Source of the DNA: Bifidobacterium sp.
GTDB lineage: Bacteria > Actinomycetota > Actinomycetes > Actinomycetales > Bifidobacteriaceae
Assembly (NCBI GenBank): GCA_022649135.1
Contig: JALCNP010000002.1
Span: forward strand, 1 to 64,000
DNA: 64,000 nt
Direction: 5' to 3'
This document shows positions 20,028-27,050 of this stretch, piece after piece (position 1 is the stretch's first letter; each line of letters opens with the position of its first letter). A model generated the notes under the pieces. It was not told the DNA's origin, ran no database searches, and saw nothing but the letters and a program-made list of their open reading frames with translations. The position numbers were made by a program, and so were the translations under genes.

Positions 20028-21266
20028 ATGCTCATGCCTCGAAAAAGAGTCCGGCGCCGCGCCAAGGGGTCCGGCGGATACCATATGGAGGGCACGTCCT
20101 ACGTCTACGTGCTCGAGATGCCCAAGGACCCGGCCACGGGCAGACGCGTGCGCCGCAAGTACAAAAGCGTCGACCAATCCGTCGCCCTGTCAAAATTCAA
20201 CGAAGCGAAAAAGAAGCTCATCGCCAACGGCACCCTGCCCTCCACGTCATCGCCCATGCTGCGCGACTGGCTCGACCGGTGGCTCACGGAGATCAAGGCC
20301 CCCACAGTCAAACCACGCGTCGCCGAAACGTACCGCAGCGACATCCGCAACATCACCGCCAGCATCGGCGCGGTGCGCCTGGATGATCTCACCGCCGCGC
20401 ATGTGCGCAAGCTCGAGCATGACATCACCGCCAAGCGCAGCGCCAAGACCGCGCTCAACGCGTACCGTCGTCTCTCCAACGCGCTCGCCGACGCCGTACG
20501 TGACGGGTTGTGCGATCGCAACGTGTGCGCTGACGTGGATCCGCCGCGCGTCGAGGCGAATCCCACCGTCATCCTCGACGCCGGACAGCCGTCCATGCTC
20601 ATCGAACAGGCGTCCGCGAAACCCGTAGAGGGGAAGCGACGCCGAGGTCAGACGAAGGACCATGACACGGACGAGGACCGGGCCATGTGGCGGCTCATGT
20701 GGCGCGTCGCGTTCGAAACCGGCATGCGCCAGGGGGAGCGGTTCGCGATCCGCCCCATCGACCTGGTGGAGACCGACGGCATACCCGCCATCAACGTCTG
20801 CCACGAACTGCAACGCTACAAGGATGGCGTGGAGATCCCCGCATGGCTCAAAGCCACCAACGTCGAGGGCGGCATCTGGCTGGTGCCGCCAAAATCGCAC
20901 AGGGGCGTGCGCATGGTGCCAGTCAGCCGCGAACTCTGGGATGACCTCAAAACACGGGCCAAAGACAATAACATCCCCCCCATGACTCTGCTCTTCACCC
21001 GCCGCGGACACCCGCTCACGAACCCGGTCGAACGCCGCCGCTGGGACGCCGCGCTCGACCGCGCCGGACTGCCCCGCGTGACCATCCGCAGCGCCCGCCA
21101 CTGGTTCGCCACCCGATTGGCCATGGCCGGCGCCAGCGAGGACGCGCGCAAGGCCATCATGGGACACGTCGACATTGCCACGACCGCGGGGTACACGCAT
21201 TGGACGCCGCAGGCGCTCGGCGCCATCACCGGCGCCGTCGTGCGCGACTTCGGACCCGACGCGTAA
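20028..21266 (+). CDS. int: phage tyrosine site-specific integrase
   Basis: A 412-residue tyrosine recombinase that integrates and excises the prophage at tRNA-Gly. There is a basic N-terminal arm-binding domain (about 1-60), a SAM-like core-binding domain (about 70-165) and a catalytic domain with the first arginine in Met-Arg-Gln-Gly-Glu (about 234), the His-x-x-Arg box in His-Trp-Phe-Ala-Thr-Arg (about 357) and the nucleophile in Ala-Gly-Tyr-Thr (about 388). ATG at 20028 or 20034 may start it. It is convergent with the next gene. Confidence 0.95.
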   Translation: MLMPRKRVRRRAKGSGGYHMEGTSYVYVLEMPKDPATGRRVRRKYKSVDQSVALSKFNEAKKKLIANGTLPSTSSPMLRDWLDRWLTEIKAPTVKPRVAETYRSDIRNITASIGAVRLDDLTAAHVRKLEHDITAKRSAKTALNAYRRLSNALADAVRDGLCDRNVCADVDPPRVEANPTVILDAGQPSMLIEQASAKPVEGKRRRGQTKDHDTDEDRAMWRLMWRVAFETGMRQGERFAIRPIDLVETDGIPAINVCHELQRYKDGVEIPAWLKATNVEGGIWLVPPKSHRGVRMVPVSRELWDDLKTRAKDNNIPPMTLLFTRRGHPLTNPVERRRWDAALDRAGLPRVTIRSARHWFATRLAMAGASEDARKAIMGHVDIATTAGYTHWTPQALGAITGAVVRDFGPDA

Positions 21267-21294
21267 ACGGATACGCCGAGCTGAGCCGGTATGG

Positions 21295-22203
21295 TTAGAA
21301 CAGTGCTCCCTGTTCCTCTATATGTCGGTGGTCGAGAACCTTCTCAATTGCTATATACCTAGTCGTGAGTTGGTTTTTGGAGTCGAGTTTCTTCTCGACT
21401 CGCATGATGACCTTATACGTGTCATTCGCCTTCAATGATTCCAGAGAGTCAACCACTCGCTTCTCGAACGCATGGTCTTCAAGAGCCACATATTGTTTTT
21501 TGATACCGTCTGTGACACGCCACTTACCATCGGCTTGGAACGATGGGTTGATGGCCTGAACGACCATCTCCACGCTTGATGTGGAGACGTCGTTGTCCGA
21601 AACGTCGAAATCATTGATGTTCTCGGCTTCCTCAGTGGTGACACTCTCGGACACATTAGGCAGATGGAATTCAACCAGATCTATACCGTCATGCAGGGCT
21701 GGAGCCGTTGAATCTTTCACCCCCTGTACGAATGCGGCATCTCCGATCATCTCAAGCGATTCGGGGTATGTTCTCTCAATGGTACCGTCTGGATACTTGA
21801 CGTCAGTTTTGGCATCATCGGATTCCGCCCCCTCGATTTTCGTGGGCTTCCCACCGTGCAGCATAGCCTTCTTGATAAGGCTGATTGCACCGAACACGTA
21901 TATGCCTATGGCGGTGGCATTCAACGCTGCGGTCGTTTCACGACTGGCGAGCAAATCCATTCCAGCGTTGATTACCCTGACGATGAGATCGATGTCAACG
22001 GAACCTTCGCGCGTCGCCTTGGCGTTCAGTTTGATCTGACGGCTAGGAGCGACATGGTATTGGGTGCGTTCGAAGGCGATGCTCAACCCCATCAAGGCAG
22101 GGCTGAGCAAACGCACGTCAATCTCATGATTGCGCAGAGCCGCGCCATCGTAGTGCGCCGTCATTCGTGCCACGGAGACGGGGTCTGAAAGCGTATCAGT
22201 CAT
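21295..22203 (-). CDS. unknown protein of the lysogeny region
   Basis: A 302-residue protein I do not recognise. An in-frame ATG at 22275 exists, but 22203 is preferred because the extension looks like noncoding sequence and an extended -10 (TGC-AATAAT, 22210-22215 on the minus strand) sits 6 nt before the ATG, as expected for a leaderless mRNA. One hydrophobic segment (about 92-112) could span the membrane; the C-terminal half is hydrophilic and acidic with a Lys-rich end. The gene is less GC-rich than host genes. Its place between integrase and repressor on the lysogenic strand suggests expression in the lysogen, for example in superinfection immunity or defence. That role is inference. Confidence 0.65.
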   Translation of the reverse strand: MTDTLSDPVSVARMTAHYDGAALRNHEIDVRLLSPALMGLSIAFERTQYHVAPSRQIKLNAKATREGSVDIDLIVRVINAGMDLLASRETTAALNATAIGIYVFGAISLIKKAMLHGGKPTKIEGAESDDAKTDVKYPDGTIERTYPESLEMIGDAAFVQGVKDSTAPALHDGIDLVEFHLPNVSESVTTEEAENINDFDVSDNDVSTSSVEMVVQAINPSFQADGKWRVTDGIKKQYVALEDHAFEKRVVDSLESLKANDTYKVIMRVEKKLDSKNQLTTRYIAIEKVLDHRHIEEQGALF

Positions 22204-22315
22204 AATATGATTATTGCACCAGAAACTGATATGGAAAAGCCCCGCCGAAACGAGGCTGGTGAAGCCGAAGATCAATCGTTGAGATGCTGAATGGAGTAAA
22301 GGGAAGAATGACCGT

Positions 22316-22834
22316 TCAGGCTCTCAATTCGAGCTCATACGGCCATTGTCGCAGGTCTTCGTATGCGCCGAGCAGCCGGCTTTCGATATCGTCTTCCACG
22401 TCGCTGTCGGTGAGACCATCGTACATTTCGTTGCCTTGCTCGCAGCCTATCGTGAGCAGGTGCGTGTATTCCCAGCCTCGAGACGTTTTATAGCAGTACC
22501 GTTTTGCCAGCTTCATTTCAGCGAGCGCCCTCCATGCCCTGCGTATGCGGTTCCTGGTAGCTGGAGTGGGTTTCTCCCACATAAGCGCGGCAAGATGCTC
22601 CCAGCTCCCGAACCAGTAGCGTGGGATGGCCATTGGATCCATGCCGAGATTCTCGCCGTCTGCTTTTTTGCGTTGTATCTCATCTTCGGTGAGATAGTCA
22701 TTGCTGGATATTGCGACTGTTTGCAGCATGTCGTGGACGAAAGTCATGGAAACATGCTGTTCTGTTTGTTTCGGCAGGTAGATGGTCCGCGCCGCTGGAA
22801 GCTGTTGCACGATCTTGCAATTGTGGTAACCCAT
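22316..22834 (-). CDS. small winged-helix protein beside an iteron-like array
   Basis: A 172-residue protein with a predicted winged helix-turn-helix in the middle (about 75-115: a Trp-Glu-His-Leu-Ala-Ala-Leu helix followed by Arg-Asn-Arg-Ile-Arg-Arg-Ala-Trp). The C-terminus is acidic. GGAAAG precedes the ATG at usual spacing. Its 5' side faces a cluster of six palindromic repeats (22958-23083). The arrangement recalls a small replication initiator with iterons, or an autoregulated repressor. No sequence-level match to a named Rep family is claimed. Confidence 0.6.
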   Translation of the reverse strand: MGYHNCKIVQQLPAARTIYLPKQTEQHVSMTFVHDMLQTVAISSNDYLTEDEIQRKKADGENLGMDPMAIPRYWFGSWEHLAALMWEKPTPATRNRIRRAWRALAEMKLAKRYCYKTSRGWEYTHLLTIGCEQGNEMYDGLTDSDVEDDIESRLLGAYEDLRQWPYELELRA

Positions 22835-22957
22835 CTTTTTTCTTTCCGCGACGCTGCGGTATAGTGGTTACCGTAACGACTGCTGACTCAGTTGTTGCCT
22901 GCCCTTGGGATGTTCCACCATCGCCAAGGGTTTTCTTATATATCCCAATATAGCACC

Positions 22958-23083
22958 CGTAGTCCGTAGGGACAACGGCGGTCTGTACAGACTCCACCCC
23001 GTAGTCCGCTGGGACGCTGGCACTGTCCCTAGGGACGGCGAGTGTAGTCCGCTGGGACACAGGGTGCAGTCCGTAGGGACTAC
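22958..23083. repeat. iteron-like array of GTCC-type dyads
   Basis: Five 13-mers of the form AGTCCGTAGGGAC, AGTCCGCTGGGAC or TGTCCCTAGGGAC start at 22961, 23003, 23024, 23046 and 23068. A sixth, degenerate dyad (GTCTGTACAGAC) lies at 22981-22992. Spacing is 19-23 bp, two helical turns, so all would face one side of the DNA. AT-rich tracts flank the array at about 22931-22953 and 23081-23140, and TTATCAACA at 23131-23139 differs at one base from a DnaA box. Either a replication origin or a multi-site operator fits. Confidence 0.7.
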
Positions 23084-23142
23084 CTATATAAGGAATAACA
23101 GAAAGTAGTAATAAAAAGCTCTAACAGAAATTATCAACAGCA

Positions 23143-23162
23143 TCGTTTTCTCACGAAAACGA
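23143..23162 (-). terminator. hairpin downstream of the ImmA-like gene
   Basis: TCGTTTTC and GAAAACGA form an 8-bp stem with a 4-nt loop, 24 nt past the stop of the minus-strand protease gene. It probably ends the repressor-protease transcript. The T-run is poor. Confidence 0.45.
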
Positions 23163-23185
23163 CGGCGCTCGCGATATGAAGATGT

Positions 23186-23587
23186 TCACACGTATTGCCT
23201 ACGGTCGAGGATGAGCTCCTTGTAATCACGCAGCACCTGTTCCGTGACGTTGAGTTCCACGGCCATCAGGTAGGCTTCGCCATCATAGATGTTCTCGAGT
23301 GTGGCGTATTCGAGTTGGGGGATTAGCAGCGTAGCTGTCTCTCTGCGGGTACGTTGCTCCATTCTCGCGCCCATGACACCGTTGCATGAGGCATCGCCAT
23401 GAGACCAGTGCACCAGTTCATGGACGAGCGTGCAACGCTTCCCCCGGTAGGTCATACTGCGGTCTATGACGATCGCGTCGTAGGCGTCATCGTAGTAGCC
23501 CGCGGTCTGGCCGTCGAGGTCGCGGCTCCACACCCGCACCCCCAGGGAAGCGGCGAGTCTTCTCAGCTCGCCGTAGGTGATGCGCAT
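23186..23587 (-). CDS. ImmA/IrrE-type metallopeptidase
   Basis: A 133-residue zinc peptidase with the His-Glu-Leu-Val-His (HExxH) motif at about residues 60-64. In ICEBs1-type systems ImmA cleaves the immunity repressor to trigger induction. The ATG at 23587 lies 11 nt after the repressor stop, so the two are co-transcribed and the neighbouring repressor is the obvious substrate. An in-frame upstream ATG at 23671 would overlap the repressor gene and add noncoding-like residues. Confidence 0.82.
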   Translation of the reverse strand: MRITYGELRRLAASLGVRVWSRDLDGQTAGYYDDAYDAIVIDRSMTYRGKRCTLVHELVHWSHGDASCNGVMGARMEQRTRRETATLLIPQLEYATLENIYDGEAYLMAVELNVTEQVLRDYKELILDRRQYV

Positions 23588-23597
23588 GGATATGGAT

Positions 23598-23990
23598 TCA
23601 GGCAAACTCCGGATCAACGCCCCTGCTCTTCCCCTTGTCCGGATCATGCAGGGCGGCAAGACCAACGGCACCCGCGTCTATCCTCGCGTTGACCCTCTCC
23701 ATGATCTCATCCTCGGTCAGGGCCGACGGATCAACGGTAATAGTGTTGTTCTTCTGGGCTTTGGCGAACGCCGTTGCGGTGATATCCGCTGCACTTATTT
23801 CAAGCGCTTTGCATAGGTCTCCAAATACATCTATGGGTATTTGCCGCTGTCCGCGTAGGTAGCGCAGTATCGTCACGGCGCTCACTCCTACAGCTTCTGC
23901 TAGTTCGTCATTGGTTTTCCCTGTGCGAGCTTTCTGAGCACGAAGCTCTTCTGCTATCGCTTTTGCAAATTGATCTCCATATTCGGTCAT
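23598..23990 (-). CDS. XRE-family phage repressor (CI-like)
   Basis: A 130-residue regulator with an N-terminal helix-turn-helix (about 25-60; Asn-Asp-Glu-Leu-Ala-Glu-Ala-Val-Gly-Val-Ser) and a short C-terminal part without a LexA-type Ser-Lys protease domain. It is transcribed divergently from the Cro-like gene and followed by the ImmA-like protease, so it is the probable lysogeny repressor and induction most likely goes through ImmA rather than RecA self-cleavage. No ribosome binding site is visible; a -10 lies 6 nt before the ATG, so translation is likely leaderless. Confidence 0.85.
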   Translation of the reverse strand: MTEYGDQFAKAIAEELRAQKARTGKTNDELAEAVGVSAVTILRYLRGQRQIPIDVFGDLCKALEISAADITATAFAKAQKNNTITVDPSALTEDEIMERVNARIDAGAVGLAALHDPDKGKSRGVDPEFA

Positions 23991-24082
23991 GGTTCGATAG
24001 TATCACTAATTGGGAAGTATGTTAACCGTATAGATCAATAATTAGCTTGACAGTCTATCCAAATGGTGATTAGATTATCCGT
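23991..24082. promoter_or_regulatory. divergent genetic switch with two leaderless promoters
   Basis: Minus strand: TTAACA (24020-24025), 17 bp, TACTAT (23997-24002), then 6 nt to the repressor ATG. Plus strand: TTGACA (24047-24052), 18 bp, TAGATT (24071-24076), then 6 nt to the Cro-like ATG. Neither gene has a Shine-Dalgarno sequence, so both mRNAs should start at or next to the ATG. Inverted TTAACC half-sites at 24022-24027 and 24085-24090 overlap the repressor -35 and the cro start and may be operators. Confidence 0.65.
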
Positions 24083-24340
24083 ATGGTTAATCAAGAAAGC
24101 ATCACCAAGCAGGCGGCAGGCAAGATATATGCCGCTCTGAAAACTGCTAGGCGTTCTGTCAAGTGGCTTTCAGATCAATCAGGAACCCCCTACGTCACGC
24201 TTCGTAGGCAATTGGATGGGAAGTCTTCAATTTCCATCGGACAAGTGGCCATCTACGCGGATTGCTTGAAAGTTGATCCGTTGGCCATGCTCCCAGATTC
24301 ATTCTTCTCCGATATTCACACTCAGGTGCGTGCGGCATGA
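24083..24340 (+). CDS. Cro-like helix-turn-helix protein
   Basis: An 85-residue single-domain HTH protein (Val-Lys-Trp-Leu-Ser-Asp-Gln-Ser-Gly as first helix, about 26-34; recognition part Thr-Leu-Arg-Arg-Gln-Leu). It is the first rightward gene after the switch region and so the probable lytic-side regulator opposing the repressor. Translation is probably leaderless. The stop overlaps the next ATG. Confidence 0.75.
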   Translation: MVNQESITKQAAGKIYAALKTARRSVKWLSDQSGTPYVTLRRQLDGKSSISIGQVAIYADCLKVDPLAMLPDSFFSDIHTQVRAA

Positions 24341-24519
24341 GTGGGGTGGTTTTCTACGCCATTGTGACTACCTGCTGTCTCGGTGTGGTGGTGTGGAACA
24401 TGGGCGGCGTCTACCGAAGGCTCGGGATTCTCGAGGAACGGGTCGGAATTCTTCGATATCAGATGAACGAGCTTTCTTCCGACGAGTTACGGACGAATAA
24501 GGAGGCTGATTCCAAGTGA
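24337..24519 (+). CDS. small membrane protein with coiled-coil tail
   Basis: A 60-residue protein with one N-terminal membrane segment (about 4-23) and a charged heptad-like tail (about 28-50). It is coupled by ATGA to the Cro-like gene. The function is unknown; one-pass early phage proteins often affect superinfection or host membrane functions. Confidence 0.55.
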   Translation: MSGVVFYAIVTTCCLGVVVWNMGGVYRRLGILEERVGILRYQMNELSSDELRTNKEADSK

Positions 24520-24535
24520 CGGTGATGGTGGAGCT

Positions 24536-24694
24536 ATGAAGCTTGTGAAGTCAACAATTCTGGTTACCGCTGCGACTGTAATACTGGCGGGCGTTTCCTT
24601 GAGCCTTTGGGCCGTGCTGATCGGACTCACCAAATTAGGCGAAGTGAACCATCTTCACGGAATCATGAAGAGATTGGAAGTTCAAGATGCTTGA
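24536..24694 (+). CDS. small membrane protein, 52 residues
   Basis: A short ORF starting at ATG 24536, 16 nt after the preceding gene. Residues about 7-33 form one hydrophobic span (Ile-Leu-Val-Thr-Ala-Ala-Thr), followed by a polar tail. It resembles the preceding one-pass gene in size and architecture. It overlaps the 3' end of the convergent minus-strand gene by 32 nt. No family recognised. Confidence 0.5.
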   Translation: MKLVKSTILVTAATVILAGVSLSLWAVLIGLTKLGEVNHLHGIMKRLEVQDA

Positions 24695-25205
24695 TCTTAG
24701 GGAAACCTCCATCGGTCTTCCACGTGACATCGCAACCGATCTTGCAACGCCAGCGCGCACCCTGCGTGACCATCAGATAACGTCCCATCACGTTGCCATC
24801 AAGCATACTGTTCAGTTTCTTCCTGTCGTCAACGGCCTCTGTGGCTCGGACTCGTGTAGCCTCGCCAGCTGGGACATCCCCCGCAGACGTGTCTGCGCGA
24901 TGGAAACGCTCACCAGACCCCGGGAACACTGTGTTGAGGATGACACCAACATCATGAGCTGTGTCTTTGCCGGTATTCGTCACGACAACGTGCTGCGTCT
25001 CCTCATCCCAGTCGATAGACCAATCCACATGGCTGTCCTCAATATCGTGACGCAAGGCTTTCTCTGCTATGTCATTGGCTTTAGATGCTTTGTCGTTCGC
25101 TTTGTGCGTTTGAACCAGGGCGACGACGGAGGTCACGAAACCGGTAAGCCCGAACAGTGCCGAGATAACAATGCCGGCGACCTCGCCGACGATGCTCCAA
25201 TCCAT
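24663..25205 (-). CDS. membrane-anchored protein of unknown function
   Basis: A 180-residue protein with one N-terminal membrane helix (about 8-32), a lysine/alanine linker (about 33-52) and a soluble C-terminal beta-rich domain. AGGAG sits 7 nt before the ATG, which favours this strand over the overlapping plus-strand frame. It is the only minus-strand gene to the right of the switch, so it is probably expressed in the lysogen. Superinfection exclusion is a plausible but unproven role. Confidence 0.6.
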   Translation of the reverse strand: MDWSIVGEVAGIVISALFGLTGFVTSVVALVQTHKANDKASKANDIAEKALRHDIEDSHVDWSIDWDEETQHVVVTNTGKDTAHDVGVILNTVFPGSGERFHRADTSAGDVPAGEATRVRATEAVDDRKKLNSMLDGNVMGRYLMVTQGARWRCKIGCDVTWKTDGGFPKIKHLELPISS

Positions 25206-25319
25206 AGTTCTTCTCCTAACTGTGCGACCGCACCTGCCAGTGCGATTAACGAACCACTTTATGAGGGGCCGTGCGGTATCTCCTAACGCCGCGCGGTAAC
25301 TACGTCAACAAATAAATAA

Positions 25320-25339
25320 AGCCCCGGCGCAACGGGGCT
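25320..25339. terminator. hairpin ahead of the antirepressor
   Basis: AGCCCCG and CGGGGCT form a 7-bp stem with a 6-nt loop. On the minus strand it is followed by TTTATTTATTTG, a usable termination tail; on the plus strand it lies just before the antirepressor ribosome binding site. It may block readthrough in one or both directions. Confidence 0.5.
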
Positions 25340-25357
25340 CTAGTGAAAGGTCAGATA

Positions 25358-26137
25358 ATGACTAGTAACAGTATACAACCCTTCGATTTCGAGGGTACAC
25401 CAGTAAGGACACTCACGTACGAGACCGGCCTGACATGGTGGGTGCTCAAGGACGTGTGCGATGCACTGAATCTCAGCAATCCCACCATGATCGCCCAGCG
25501 GCTCGATGACGATGAGCAATCGAAGATTGACCCTAAGTCTGGCTTAGGGTCAGTTTCCAACACCCCTGTGAACATTGTGAACGAAGCGGGTCTGTACAAG
25601 ATCATTCTTCGCAGCGACAAGCCTGAGGCGAAGCGTTTTCAGCGCTGGGTGACGCATGAGGTTCTGCCCTCCATCCGTCGTCATGGCGGCTACATGTCCG
25701 GTCAGGAGAGCATGACGCCGGAGCAGATGGCGTTGGCGTCGATGCGCTGGCTGCAATCCAAGGTCGCGGAGCAGGCCGAACAGCTGGAGGCGCAGGCCCC
25801 GAAGGTTCTGTTCGCGGACGCGGTCAACGCCTCACAGACGTCGATCCTCGTCGGGCAGCTCGCGAAGATCATCCAACAGAACGGCGTGCCTATGGGACAG
25901 CGACGTTTGTTCGCCTGGCTTCGTGAACGCCATTACCTGTCGAGCCGCAAGGGCGAGGACTACAACATGCCGTTGCAGAAGTACATCGAGCAGGGCCTGT
26001 TCGAGATCAAGGAGTCAACGCACACGAATCCTGACGGGGTCACGTTCACCACGCGCACCGTCAAAGTCACCGGCAAGGGCCAGCAGTACTTCGTCAACAA
26101 GTTCCTTGGCAACAAGGGCATCGAGAAGGCGGCATGA
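25358..26137 (+). CDS. phage antirepressor (BRO-N plus C-terminal KilAC-type domain)
   Basis: A 259-residue protein with an N-terminal BRO domain (about 5-100; Trp-Trp-Val-Leu-Lys-Asp-Val-Cys-Asp-Ala-Leu and Arg-Trp-Val-Thr-His-Glu-Val-Leu-Pro-Ser-Ile-Arg) and a C-terminal ANT/KilAC domain (about 140-250; Gly-Gln-Arg-Arg-Leu-Phe-Ala-Trp-Leu-Arg). Such proteins counter the repressor or bind DNA in lytic growth. ATG 25358 is preceded by GAAAGG at good spacing; the in-frame GTG at 25343 lies upstream of that site. The stop overlaps the next gene. Confidence 0.9.
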   Translation: MTSNSIQPFDFEGTPVRTLTYETGLTWWVLKDVCDALNLSNPTMIAQRLDDDEQSKIDPKSGLGSVSNTPVNIVNEAGLYKIILRSDKPEAKRFQRWVTHEVLPSIRRHGGYMSGQESMTPEQMALASMRWLQSKVAEQAEQLEAQAPKVLFADAVNASQTSILVGQLAKIIQQNGVPMGQRRLFAWLRERHYLSSRKGEDYNMPLQKYIEQGLFEIKESTHTNPDGVTFTTRTVKVTGKGQQYFVNKFLGNKGIEKAA

Positions 26138-26397
26138 TCATGAAATTCTTCAAGGAAATCAAGAGCGAATATCGCAAACAGACAAAATGGGCAGAAGTCG
26201 GGGATCAACTCAGAAGCAACCCGGGCCTATGGGGAGAAGCGAAGGTGACATCCAAAAAGTCTACGGCCTATGCCACTGCTTTCAACATCAATAGGGGGAA
26301 TTACCAAATCGGACCAGGGCAGTTCGAGGCAGTAGTGCGGCGCATAGATGCCGACAAATACGCCGTGTATGTGCGACTCGTTCCGGCAGCGAAGTGA
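26134..26397 (+). CDS. hypothetical early phage protein
   Basis: 87 residues, basic N-terminal half (many Lys) and a short beta-like C-terminal part. No domain recognised. It is coupled to the antirepressor by an ATGA overlap; an internal ATG at 26140 is an alternative start. Confidence 0.55.
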   Translation: MIMKFFKEIKSEYRKQTKWAEVGDQLRSNPGLWGEAKVTSKKSTAYATAFNINRGNYQIGPGQFEAVVRRIDADKYAVYVRLVPAAK

Positions 26398-26401
26398 CGC
26401 C

Positions 26402-26578
26402 ATGAGAAAGATCCTATTCACCGCGGCGCTCGCCGGCCTGATTGCCTGCACGATCCTGCTCGTGGGCAGTGACGCGAACGCGACTCCGCTCCGCAACATC
26501 ATCCTCGTCACCATGTACGTCACGTGCGCCGCGCTCGCCACCCACGAATCACTGGAGGTGCGACATGAAACCCATTAG
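26402..26578 (+). CDS. small two-segment membrane protein
   Basis: 58 residues with two hydrophobic segments (about 4-22 and 32-48) separated by a short polar loop. It starts 4 nt after the preceding stop and overlaps the next start by 14 nt. The function is unknown. Confidence 0.5.
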   Translation: MRKILFTAALAGLIACTILLVGSDANATPLRNIILVTMYVTCAALATHESLEVRHETH

Positions 26579-26777
26579 CGAATTGAAGGAGCAGGAGACA
26601 TGGAGCAGTACGGAAGCGTCGGTCGTACTCGGTATCCCGCGCAGGAGCATCGCGCAGGCCATGCAGGAAGGTGACATTCCCATCTTCCATCCGCCGAAGA
26701 CGGACGATAGATCCCCGTCCTCCTACCCGCGTGCGTGGGCCAAGGAGGTACGCAAATGGGCGCACGACCTGAAATGA
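26565..26777 (+). CDS. excisionase-like / MerR-type small DNA-binding protein
   Basis: 70 residues with a winged-helix core: Ser-Ser-Thr-Glu-Ala-Ser-Val-Val-Leu-Gly-Ile-Pro (about 14-25), then Ile-Pro-Ile-Phe and a Pro-Arg-Ala-Trp segment like that of HTH_17 excisionase-type proteins. It could be the excisionase acting at the arm-type repeats beside the att sites, or another early regulator. GGAGGTGCGAC precedes the ATG. The stop overlaps the next ATG. Confidence 0.6.
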   Translation: MKPISELKEQETWSSTEASVVLGIPRRSIAQAMQEGDIPIFHPPKTDDRSPSSYPRAWAKEVRKWAHDLK

Positions 26778-26932
26778 GTGATGAGCCGTATGTGCACGCC
26801 ATCGCTCGCACCATGGCCAGGTCGAAGTATCCGCTCGCATGGTTCGAAAACTATCCGAAAAGAATCTACGAGCAGATAAAGAACGAAAGAAGGAATCATG
26901 AGAATCAGGAACCCGTTCGCGCGCAGGCGTGA
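26774..26932 (+). CDS. hypothetical small phage protein
   Basis: 52 residues, basic and rich in Arg, Lys and Asn in its second half; no domain recognised. It starts inside the stop of the upstream gene (ATGA) and overlaps the next gene by 35 nt. Confidence 0.5.
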   Translation: MSDEPYVHAIARTMARSKYPLAWFENYPKRIYEQIKNERRNHENQEPVRAQA

Positions 26933-27050
26933 CGACAAGGGCAAGAAGGCTCGTCCGTGCGGAGTGGACACGGAGATATGGCGGCTCATGAGCGCCGAGT
27001 ACGAGCGTCGCGTAAAGGAAATCAGAAAGAATCTGGAGGAAATGAGATGA
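26898..27050 (+). CDS. small basic protein, 50 residues
   Basis: A short ORF preceded by AAGGAA. The N-terminus is strongly basic (Arg-Arg-Arg-Asp-Asp-Lys-Gly-Lys-Lys) and the C-terminus is one charged helix. It ends in an ATGA overlap with the ATPase gene, which supports translation. No family recognised. Confidence 0.5.
   Translation: MRIRNPFARRRDDKGKKARPCGVDTEIWRLMSAEYERRVKEIRKNLEEMR

Noticed and set aside
22698-23060. 120-codon minus-strand frame through the repeat array
   Set aside because: It translates the repeats themselves and overlaps the start of the winged-helix gene; no ribosome site.
22958-23083. CRISPR array
   Set aside because: Repeats are only about 13 bp and palindromic, with 8-10 bp between most of them and no cas genes; they fit iterons or operators.
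24687-25286. 199-codon plus-strand frame
   Set aside because: The minus-strand gene has AGGAG spacing and a membrane helix with linker; this frame has neither.
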